From Clostridiales bacterium (GTDB lineage Bacteria; Bacillota; Clostridia; UBA8921), in contig DOHE01000040.1 of NCBI GenBank assembly GCA_003535395.1, positions 1-6,841 of the forward strand: 6,841 nt of DNA. The letters are read 5' to 3'. Below, piece by piece: positions 1 to 6,034 of this stretch. Position numbers and translations under genes: made by a program. Position 1 is the stretch's first letter, and the number at the start of each line of letters is the position of its first letter. The notes below the pieces were generated by a model. That model did not search any database and was not told the DNA's origin. It saw nothing but the letters and a program-made list of their open reading frames with translations.

Positions 1-369
1 GGTGACACCGATGGCCAGCACCATGGAATTCCGGAGTGCTACCGGGTAATTGATCATCTTCCCGGCAAGGTAAATGTTCATGAGGGTAAAGTGCTTGGGT
101 ACCAGCAGAACGGTATTGTCATAAATGTCCACAAAATCCATAAAAGCCTTGGATATCATGATCAGCACCGGATACAGGATGATGAAGCAGAATCCCAGTA
201 CAAAAATGGTCCGGGTGATGATCCATGCCCAGGAGCGGGTCCGGGTATGCAGCTTGGGACTGCTGAGGATCCGGTTGAACAGAGAAATGATATCATTCTT
301 CATCAGCTTTTGAAGCAGATTTTTATTGATAATGCTTTTTTTGACTGCGTGTGTCTTTGCTGTGCTCAT
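1..369 (-). CDS. Carbohydrate ABC transporter permease, MalG-type (CUT1), N-terminal part, cut by the window edge
   Basis: This is the first 123 codons of an inner-membrane permease subunit of a sugar importer; the frame is still open at position 1. Seen in the sequence: an ATG start at 369, and an AGGAGG (385-380) ten bases before it. A long basic, amphipathic N-terminal stretch (residues 1-48) precedes one membrane helix at about 50-73 (core FVLGFCFIILYPVLIMIS). After it comes the segment VLLVPKHFTLMNIYLA, which matches the 'vPkhfTleNy' region that follows helix 1 in MalG-type permeases. The EAA loop that would contact the ATPase lies outside the window. The gene starts 19 bases after the stop of the MalF-type permease at 389-1375, so the two very likely form one heterodimeric channel. 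The N-terminal extension is longer than the usual 10-20 residues. Family assignment is firm; substrate is unknown. Confidence 0.88.
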   Translation of the reverse strand, partial: MSTAKTHAVKKSIINKNLLQKLMKNDIISLFNRILSSPKLHTRTRSWAWIITRTIFVLGFCFIILYPVLIMISKAFMDFVDIYDNTVLLVPKHFTLMNIYLAGKMINYPVALRNSMVLAIGVT

Positions 370-379
370 GTCAACGATG

Positions 380-385
380 CCTCCT
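380..385 (-). promoter_or_regulatory. Shine-Dalgarno site for the left-edge MalG-type permease
   Basis: The minus strand reads GAAAGGAGG in the 19-base gap between the two permeases, with a perfect AGGAGG ten bases before the ATG at 369. It supports that start and shows the partial gene is a separate cistron, not a frameshifted continuation of the permease before it. Confidence 0.75.
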
Positions 386-388
386 TTC

Positions 389-1375
389 CTAGTTCTGATA
401 AAATATGAGTTTGGAAGCAATAAATCCCACAACCCCCAGGATCACTGCGATAATGAGGAAGTAGATCCAGGCCATTGCACTGGAATACCCGAAGTGGAAC
501 TTGCCGAAAGCCTCCGTGTAGATGTAGTTCAGTGTAGTGTTGTTATACGCAGTAAAAGAGTCGATAACGGTATAGATGGCATTCACCAGGATCAACGGTG
601 AGATCATGGGGAATGTGATCTTCCAGAAGGTTTCCCATCCGCTGGCTCCCTCGATGATACAGGCCTCAAAAAGAGATGGAGAAATGGAATGCAGCCCCGC
701 CAGGAATATGAAGATCTGGATGCCTGACAGGGAAATCGTCTGGAAGATCCTGTTGATCGGTGTAACGATCAAGGTGATGTATTTTTGAGGCATCCCCAGT
801 TCAGGCAAAAACTTTTGCAGATTGAATGCCTGCAGCAGGGTTATGGTGCTGGTAGCTTCTGACATGGTAGCTGTTATATCCTGTGTGGCCTGCCCCATCT
901 GGCTCTGCATCCTGAGAAATACACCAGAGGCCATGATGACCGGCAAAAAGAAAACTGTCTTGACGATGGTGTTCCCCCGGAAGTTCTGTTTGAGCAGCAG
1001 AGCTGCAAAAAAGCTGAAAATAAGAATAATGGGAACATCTCCAGCCATTTTGTTCAGCGATTTGACAAGCTCCTGGGGAAAGGTTGCATCCTCGGTAAAG
1101 GCTTTTATATAATTCGAAAGCCCTTTGGCATTCAAAATAAATCCCTTGCTGGTCACTTCCAGCTCATTAAAGCTGAACTGGATGGATTGAATGACCGGCT
1201 TTAAAAAGAAAAGCAGAAATCCGATCAGCCAGGGAAGGATAAACAGTATTCCGTATACGGCATTCCGTCTCTCCAGCGTCATACGGAATTTTCTCCTTTT
1301 TACCGGAACCGCGGCTGCCGTTTTTGCGGCAGATGCCTCAGGTTCTTTGGCTTTGCCGTTCTTGAGCAGTTTCAT
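389..1375 (-). CDS. Sugar ABC transporter permease, MalF-type (CUT1 family)
   Basis: This is a complete 328-residue integral membrane subunit of a binding-protein-dependent sugar importer. Six membrane helices are visible at about residues 39-58, 113-128, 138-156, 206-230, 255-275 and 299-322. The cytoplasmic EAA loop at 237-260 (EACIIEGASGWETFWKITFP) fits the CUT1 consensus EAAxxDGAxxxqxFwxItlP that docks on the ABC ATPase, with small changes (EAC for EAA, E for D). The N-terminus carries a 37-residue cytoplasmic leader rich in Lys and Ala. The extracytoplasmic segment between helices 3 and 4 (about 157-205) is longer than usual and rich in Ser, Thr, Gln and Met. The ATG at 1375 has an AAGGAAGG nine bases upstream, inside the last codons of the DUF5696 gene, six bases after whose stop it starts. 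It is likely partnered by the MalG-type gene that follows. Substrate is not inferable. Confidence 0.93.
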   Translation of the reverse strand: MKLLKNGKAKEPEASAAKTAAAVPVKRRKFRMTLERRNAVYGILFILPWLIGFLLFFLKPVIQSIQFSFNELEVTSKGFILNAKGLSNYIKAFTEDATFPQELVKSLNKMAGDVPIILIFSFFAALLLKQNFRGNTIVKTVFFLPVIMASGVFLRMQSQMGQATQDITATMSEATSTITLLQAFNLQKFLPELGMPQKYITLIVTPINRIFQTISLSGIQIFIFLAGLHSISPSLFEACIIEGASGWETFWKITFPMISPLILVNAIYTVIDSFTAYNNTTLNYIYTEAFGKFHFGYSSAMAWIYFLIIAVILGVVGFIASKLIFYQN

Positions 1376-1381
1376 GGTTGA

Positions 1382-3898
1382 TTACCTTCCTTTCAACTTA
1401 ATGAAGTTTTGGGCCGGTACGGTAATGTCTCCGGAAATATAGGGAGTCTTTCCGTAGTTGAAGATCAACCGGGTGCCGTCCTCATATTCCACTTCTTCCA
1501 CATCTGTCGCCAGAACCGCATGCCTGACCATAAATTTGTCCTGTACATCCTTCAAGGCTTCGTTGGCCTGCTTGTAATAGCCCATCGCATCTTCAAACCA
1601 GTCGTCGATATTGATGGAATAAAGATGGTCGACATACGTTTCCTTTACCATTTTAGACGGAGCGCTCATCCACTGATAATATACAGCGCACCCGGTTTGG
1701 ATCATCCGCAGTTTGTCCCGGTCCATGGTTTGGGACAGGTTGACCGGATAGGCCGCATATTCAACCAGTCCGTGAAACACCATCTGGTAGAAGGGAATGG
1801 AATAGTCGGATATAAAGTAACGGCTGTCGTCGATGGGGGTTTGGATCGCCATGGACGCATAAGGTATGGAAACCATGCTCCCGCCACTGACCATGACAGG
1901 CCCCACCTTTTCGGCAAAGGTCCTGACCACCTCTCCCTGGATCTTCAGTCCGCTTTGGCGCTCGGCCTGGTACGCTTTGTTGAAGTCGGAATACAGTTCG
2001 ACGCCGATATCCGTCAGTGCAACGCCTCCAAAATCATACTTTTCAGTGCCCTTGATGTATTTTTCAACGACCTTGGACAGCTTGGCATTGGAGATGATGG
2101 GACGGGAAAAAGTCCGGGCCCAGGTGATCGTATCAAAATTTGCTGCCCTTGCTGTACGGGCATCCGCCCTTTTGGCGGAATAGGTAAACTTGTTGAATCC
2201 GGCGCTTTCTTGGGGGGTGGTGAGCAGGATCACCCCCGGATAGATCTCAAAGCCGGATTCTTTTGCGGTCTGTACCAGGTCTTTCAGATCCCCTGCACCT
2301 CCCAGCACCCGGGGATATTTCTGCCGGACAGCAAATTCCTGACGAAAACCTCCGTTGAACCATGCTGTAAGCCGGAGAGCAACATTGTCTGCACCGGCCT
2401 GGATCAGTCTTTGAGCCATCTCACCGGACTGTTTGTAGGTGGTCAGCGGTTCCAGTCCCCGGTAAAATATTCCGAGAAAGGATTTTTCCTTCCGCACGGT
2501 GCCCACTGTATCCAAAATGAATGGTATATTTTTCTCCGGTGTTATTTTTTTCATCCCATACCGGGCCATCACATAATTCCGGTATGTAGCGGCCATGCCG
2601 TTATAATTCGCATTCTCCCCGTTGAGGAAATAGTACTGCACCTTCAGATCGCCGTCATAGAGCCTTGTCTGGAAAGCAGGGACCGAAGTTCCTACGTTTC
2701 CGTCGCCCAAACGGATATAATCCATGGCGTCCACCAGAAATTCCGGATAGACGCAGTTAAAGGAATGAAGGCGGCTTACCTTGGTGGCCACCAGCCTGCC
2801 GAGGCTGTCGCCGTCTTCGATGATTGCGAAAAATCCATACTCCCCCTGTTTTAATCCAAACACGGGCATGCGGACCTGTTCACTGACGATCTTGTTTTCC
2901 ATTACATGGATAGTCTGATCCAAACCGTAAATATTGGCATAAAACTGGTCATTGAGTTTGGGTGGCACTTTGAAGTCCAGGATGGTGCCGCTGCCGTCGG
3001 GAAGAAACATATAGCCCGGTATCTCCGTGCCATACGCAGCTCCAAAGAATTCCAGCATGGTCATCATATACAGGGGATATTTGGGTGAAAATTGCAACTC
3101 CGGCACAGGCACCCGGGCTGTCAGCCTTTCCCCGTCCAGTGAGAATTCCAGCGGGATGACAAAGTATACTTTGTCCTGATCTGCCGGAGGTACGCCGGTC
3201 AGCCGGTGATCCTTTTTAAGGTCGGCTTCCGTATATCCCACCTGATCCATGATCTGCAGGATCTGGTTGATGACCTCTTTGGGAATATTGCTAGCCTGAA
3301 GGGAATACATTTTGTCTTCTTCGATGTACACATACCTGGTGAGCAGAAATTCCTTGTCTTCTTCGCTGATTTTACTGAAAAATTTCTCTTCCATCCGATC
3401 TGCCAGAATTTTTTTCGGGATGTCTTCAATGCCCCGGGTTCTGCTGCCCAGGGAATACACAATGCGAATCCCGTTGGGGATCCGGGAAGTTTCGACCTGC
3501 TCTTTTTTAATCGCATCATTGAAGGCGTCCATGGTCTTCTTTTGCCCGTTGGGGTCATAATAAGTCACAGTGAAGGGGGACTGCATCCGTGCCTTGGCCG
3601 AAGACTGAGCGACTTTGTCCTGCTCTATATTGGGCGGAACAGAAAACCAAAGCTTTCCGCTGCGTTTGTCCCGGACGGCTATCCCCGTGTTCGTATTGGC
3701 ATAATACAACTGCAGCGTTTCATTCTCCGCCACAAGCTCCATTTTGTCCATAGCGGCCTGTTCATAACTGGTAGGCACATACACGGCTGCCGTATCCTGG
3801 GGGGCTGCCTGAACGGCTGTCAGCGGGACCGCTGCCAGGATGATGATCAGGAGTATGGTGGATACCCTTTGCAAAAATATCAATTTCCGGTTTCTCAT
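1382..3898 (-). CDS. Exported DUF5696 protein, putative carbohydrate-active (TIM-barrel-like) protein
   Basis: A large exported protein of 838 residues when started at 3898. Residues 1-32 form a signal peptide: basic MRNRKL, hydrophobic core about 13-28, likely cleavage after VQAA. Residues 35-290 look like beta-rich N-terminal domains. GYMFLPDGSGTILDF (295-309) and YYFLNGENANYNGMAATYRN (422-441) match what I remember as hallmarks of the DUF5696 family. From about 455 to 720 the alternating strand-helix pattern resembles a glycoside-hydrolase TIM barrel: VALRLTAWFNGG (506-517), GFEIYPGVILL (549-559), GGVALTDIGVELYSDF (624-639), GPVMVSGG (666-673). The C-terminus has a small beta domain containing VEYEDGTRLIFNYG (803-816), as in many hydrolases. 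I see no anchor, LPXTG motif or lipobox, so it is predicted secreted or held by partners. It starts 14 bases after the YIP1 stop. Enzymatic function is inferred; the family has no reaction I can state. An upstream in-frame start at 3970 would bury the signal peptide and overlap the YIP1 gene. Confidence 0.9.
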   Translation of the reverse strand: MRNRKLIFLQRVSTILLIIILAAVPLTAVQAAPQDTAAVYVPTSYEQAAMDKMELVAENETLQLYYANTNTGIAVRDKRSGKLWFSVPPNIEQDKVAQSSAKARMQSPFTVTYYDPNGQKKTMDAFNDAIKKEQVETSRIPNGIRIVYSLGSRTRGIEDIPKKILADRMEEKFFSKISEEDKEFLLTRYVYIEEDKMYSLQASNIPKEVINQILQIMDQVGYTEADLKKDHRLTGVPPADQDKVYFVIPLEFSLDGERLTARVPVPELQFSPKYPLYMMTMLEFFGAAYGTEIPGYMFLPDGSGTILDFKVPPKLNDQFYANIYGLDQTIHVMENKIVSEQVRMPVFGLKQGEYGFFAIIEDGDSLGRLVATKVSRLHSFNCVYPEFLVDAMDYIRLGDGNVGTSVPAFQTRLYDGDLKVQYYFLNGENANYNGMAATYRNYVMARYGMKKITPEKNIPFILDTVGTVRKEKSFLGIFYRGLEPLTTYKQSGEMAQRLIQAGADNVALRLTAWFNGGFRQEFAVRQKYPRVLGGAGDLKDLVQTAKESGFEIYPGVILLTTPQESAGFNKFTYSAKRADARTARAANFDTITWARTFSRPIISNAKLSKVVEKYIKGTEKYDFGGVALTDIGVELYSDFNKAYQAERQSGLKIQGEVVRTFAEKVGPVMVSGGSMVSIPYASMAIQTPIDDSRYFISDYSIPFYQMVFHGLVEYAAYPVNLSQTMDRDKLRMIQTGCAVYYQWMSAPSKMVKETYVDHLYSINIDDWFEDAMGYYKQANEALKDVQDKFMVRHAVLATDVEEVEYEDGTRLIFNYGKTPYISGDITVPAQNFIKLKGR

Positions 3899-3905
3899 CA
3901 TGATT

Positions 3906-3911
3906 CCTCCT
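3906..3911 (-). promoter_or_regulatory. Shine-Dalgarno site that decides the DUF5696 start
   Basis: The minus strand reads TGACAGGAGGAATCATGATG: the YIP1 stop TGA, then a perfect AGGAGG, then two adjacent ATG codons at 3901 and 3898. Spacing is 4 bases to the first and 7 to the second, so 3898 is preferred. Both place the signal peptide at the N-terminus. The longer in-frame start at 3970 lies inside the YIP1 gene and would put 24 extra polar residues before the signal peptide. Confidence 0.8.
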
Positions 3912-3912
3912 G

Positions 3913-4527
3913 TCAAAACCTGAGTAAGAGTTCCGTGTAAATCGTCCCGACAAAACCGACCAGCTGCCAAAGCAGGTTGTAGAACAAGATCGCAATGAAA
4001 ATCATGACGCCACAGGCCACAAGGGTCAGGAACAGTGTCACCAGCGTCTTGAACATGCCATACTGGTGTACGGTCATGATGCCGGAAAATACCAGGAAGT
4101 AGGACCAGAAGGTGGCGATGTTTTTCAGGAATGTCACCATGGCCGCTTCGTCAAAAGTAAGTACATTGGTCAGGATCGCAAGAGGGATGCGGATCAGGAT
4201 CATGGGAAGCATGGCATAGCCAACCGCCATGAAGATATCCGACATTTTTCCCTCTCCGTCCATGAGAGTGGTCACAGACCAGTTGGCCACGCAGAACAGA
4301 ATGTATGGCCCGATCACATTCCGAAATGTAGAGATGAGATTTACAGGAAGCTTGCGGTACGGGTTGAACAGAAAGGCGGAAACCCTTCTCTCAAAAATCA
4401 TGGTAAGTGCCACCCCGATAATGATCAGAAAAGCAACTTTCAGCTTCCCCTTTTTTTCGTATTTCAAGTCCCAGAAACCGCTAAACGGGCGAAGTGTTAT
4501 ACCCAGTGCTATTTTCAGGTTTTCCAT
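3913..4527 (-). CDS. YIP1-domain integral membrane protein
   Basis: A 204-residue membrane protein of the YIP1 family. Seen: a short amphipathic cytoplasmic N-terminus, then five likely membrane helices at about residues 32-46, 72-89, 99-123, 133-154 and 158-190. Between helices 2 and 3 lies LMDGEGKMSDIFMAVGYAML (residues 88-107 from this start), which fits the YIP1 signature of an acidic-glycine turn followed by a Y-A-x-x-P helix; the proline at 108 completes it. Eukaryotic relatives act in vesicle traffic; the bacterial role is unknown. The start is ambiguous: GTG at 4530 (4-base overlap with the preceding gene) or ATG at 4527 (1-base TGATG overlap), both served by a GGAAGGGG at 4545-4538. 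Either way it is translationally coupled to the propeller gene, which suggests the two products are made together and may interact in the membrane. It has no EAA loop, so it is not a permease subunit. Confidence 0.9.
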   Translation of the reverse strand: MENLKIALGITLRPFSGFWDLKYEKKGKLKVAFLIIIGVALTMIFERRVSAFLFNPYRKLPVNLISTFRNVIGPYILFCVANWSVTTLMDGEGKMSDIFMAVGYAMLPMILIRIPLAILTNVLTFDEAAMVTFLKNIATFWSYFLVFSGIMTVHQYGMFKTLVTLFLTLVACGVMIFIAILFYNLLWQLVGFVGTIYTELLLRF

Positions 4528-6017
4528 CACGCACTATCCCCTTCCCAGTTTTCATCTGTTTTCACAGCCGTTTTGCGTCGCTTCAGGAAACGAAGCAGCC
4601 ACAAGAGTGCCACTGCCGCCAGCAGCGAACTTGCAAATATCCCGAAATTATCACGCAGGTAGTCTTTCCGGTATTCTGTCATGGCCTTGGTATAGCCGTT
4701 GTCGCGGGATGTGGCAGATCCTCTGTAGTTTCCCAGTTCGAAGTATTCCATAGCTTCTTTGAACTGTTCCTTCCGCAGCAGCACGCGGCCGATCTGCACA
4801 TATGCCAGTTCAAAATTGGCATTGATGCGAAGCACCTGGTTCCAGATCTGGGAACTTAAGTCATATTCCCCGTCATAATATGCCTTGTTGGCAGTCTTGA
4901 TAAGACGGGCATAATCGGTCATTTCAAAAATGCTTAGATTCTCATTGCCGCTGTCCAGCACATACAGCTTTTCATCCTTGGTATCGATGGCCACCGGCGT
5001 TTTGAATGTGCCCACCTGGTTGGCGGAATTACCAAATATATACAAAAGGTCTCCCTCGCTGCTGAAGGAAAAGATCCTCCCCCGCCTCTGGTCCAGTACA
5101 CTGTATATCCCCCAGTCATCCACGGTGACATCCACAAATATGGATTTATTGGTCGTTACCCGGTCTCCGGATACGGTACCGGTATATCCCTTGCGGATCA
5201 AAATGTCCCTGCCGCCGGCATTGAGTCTGCGGACGGGCTGGGCTACAGTTTCGGAGGGAGACACCACAAACATGAAACCGTTTTTCTCCATATGGATGTT
5301 CCCGTATTCGATCGGGACATACTGGATCATTTGGTCCCGCTGCTTTTGGGAAAATATACTCTTCCAGAAAAGCTCCAGCGGATTGGCTGCGACCCGGTTG
5401 CTGCCGATATATCCCATGAAAGTGCCGTTGGCATCCATTTCCATGATGCCGTTATAATCGTTCTTTACCACCAGGTAGATGCTTCCTGTATTCCCCACTG
5501 CCACTTTTCGGGGCGTAAATTCATAATCAGAGTAAAAGAATTCCACCTGTGGCTTTTCAATGATCTGCAACAGGTTTGCATCCATGTCGATGACCACGAC
5601 CCGCTTGTTGTCGGTGTCACATACAAAGATCCGTTTGTCCTGCGTCACAAACAGACCGGTAGGCTTTTTAAAATAGTCATCCTTCCCGTTGTTTTTAAAG
5701 GTATTGATGACCTTGGTTACCTTCCAGTTTTTGTCGGTGATGACGATCGATGCTGAACCCTGTGTGGTTGATCCCAGGGTCAGGATATAGAAATTCCCTT
5801 CTGCATCGTACACAAAATCCTGCGGTTCCTTCAATTCCACACCCAGTATGTTTTTGTCAATGATCTGTACCGGCATGTAAGGGACCGGTGAAGGTGCATC
5901 AAAATCGCGCAAGGTATATGTATATGATTTGTAGGGCGGTTGGGCTGCCACCGTGGTAATACCGGAAGCCAGCACAACCAGGAGCATCACGGATGCTAGC
6001 AGCTGTTTCATTCTCAT
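4527..6017 (-). CDS. Membrane-anchored NHL-repeat beta-propeller protein with TPR-like C-terminal region
   Basis: A 496-residue protein with three parts. Residues 1-25 are a signal peptide (MRMK, hydrophobic core, likely cleavage TTVAA-QPP). Residues about 60-367 contain repeated NHL-type blades, each a 'P-x-x-[VIL]-x-x-D-x-x-x-x-[IL]-Y/F-V-x-D' unit: EPQDFVYDAEGNFYIL (64-79), KPTGLFVTQDKRIFVCDTDN (118-137), TPRKVAVGNTGSIYLV (168-183), VDVTVDDWGIYSVLD (295-309) and KTPVAIDTKDEKLYVLDSGN (339-358). Residues 368-452 are helical, with a TPR-like pair around AYYDGEYDLSSQIWNQVLRI and AYVQIGRVLLRKEQFKEAME. A single membrane helix at about 458-476 is followed by a basic stop-transfer sequence (RFLKRRK) and a short acidic tail. 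Predicted topology is propeller and TPR outside, tail inside. NHL propellers commonly bind protein or carbohydrate ligands; a binding or scaffold role is inferred. The ATG at 6017 lies 17 bases after the preceding permease stop, with a GGGAGGAAGGG purine tract upstream. A gluconolactonase-type label would not be justified. Confidence 0.88.
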   Translation of the reverse strand: MRMKQLLASVMLLVVLASGITTVAAQPPYKSYTYTLRDFDAPSPVPYMPVQIIDKNILGVELKEPQDFVYDAEGNFYILTLGSTTQGSASIVITDKNWKVTKVINTFKNNGKDDYFKKPTGLFVTQDKRIFVCDTDNKRVVVIDMDANLLQIIEKPQVEFFYSDYEFTPRKVAVGNTGSIYLVVKNDYNGIMEMDANGTFMGYIGSNRVAANPLELFWKSIFSQKQRDQMIQYVPIEYGNIHMEKNGFMFVVSPSETVAQPVRRLNAGGRDILIRKGYTGTVSGDRVTTNKSIFVDVTVDDWGIYSVLDQRRGRIFSFSSEGDLLYIFGNSANQVGTFKTPVAIDTKDEKLYVLDSGNENLSIFEMTDYARLIKTANKAYYDGEYDLSSQIWNQVLRINANFELAYVQIGRVLLRKEQFKEAMEYFELGNYRGSATSRDNGYTKAMTEYRKDYLRDNFGIFASSLLAAVALLWLLRFLKRRKTAVKTDENWEGDSA

Positions 6018-6034
6018 GCCAATCCCTTCCTCCC

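Noticed and set aside
300..350. T-rich runs on the plus strand as possible terminators
   Set aside because: They are Lys/Asn codons of the permease N-terminus read on the minus strand. No stable GC-rich stem precedes them.
1..1375. The two left-hand permease frames as one gene broken by a frameshift
   Set aside because: The first has a complete six-helix set and its own stop. The second begins with its own AGGAGG and ATG and a MalG-type N-terminus, so they are two subunits.
1409..2854. A 481-codon open frame on the plus strand
   Set aside because: It lies wholly antisense to the DUF5696 gene and runs slightly past its 3' end. Its translation is rich in His, Cys, Gly and Ile with no recognisable domain, and no ribosome-binding site stands out. 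It is a shadow of the codon bias on the other strand.
3902..3970. Longer start for the DUF5696 gene at 3970
   Set aside because: It would overlap the YIP1 gene by 58 bases and place 24 polar residues before a clear signal peptide. The AGGAGG at 3911-3906 supports 3898/3901.
4527..6017. Naming the propeller protein a gluconolactonase/SMP-30 enzyme
   Set aside because: It has NHL-type blades, but I cannot identify the metal-binding residues of that enzyme family, and the TPR and membrane parts do not fit it.
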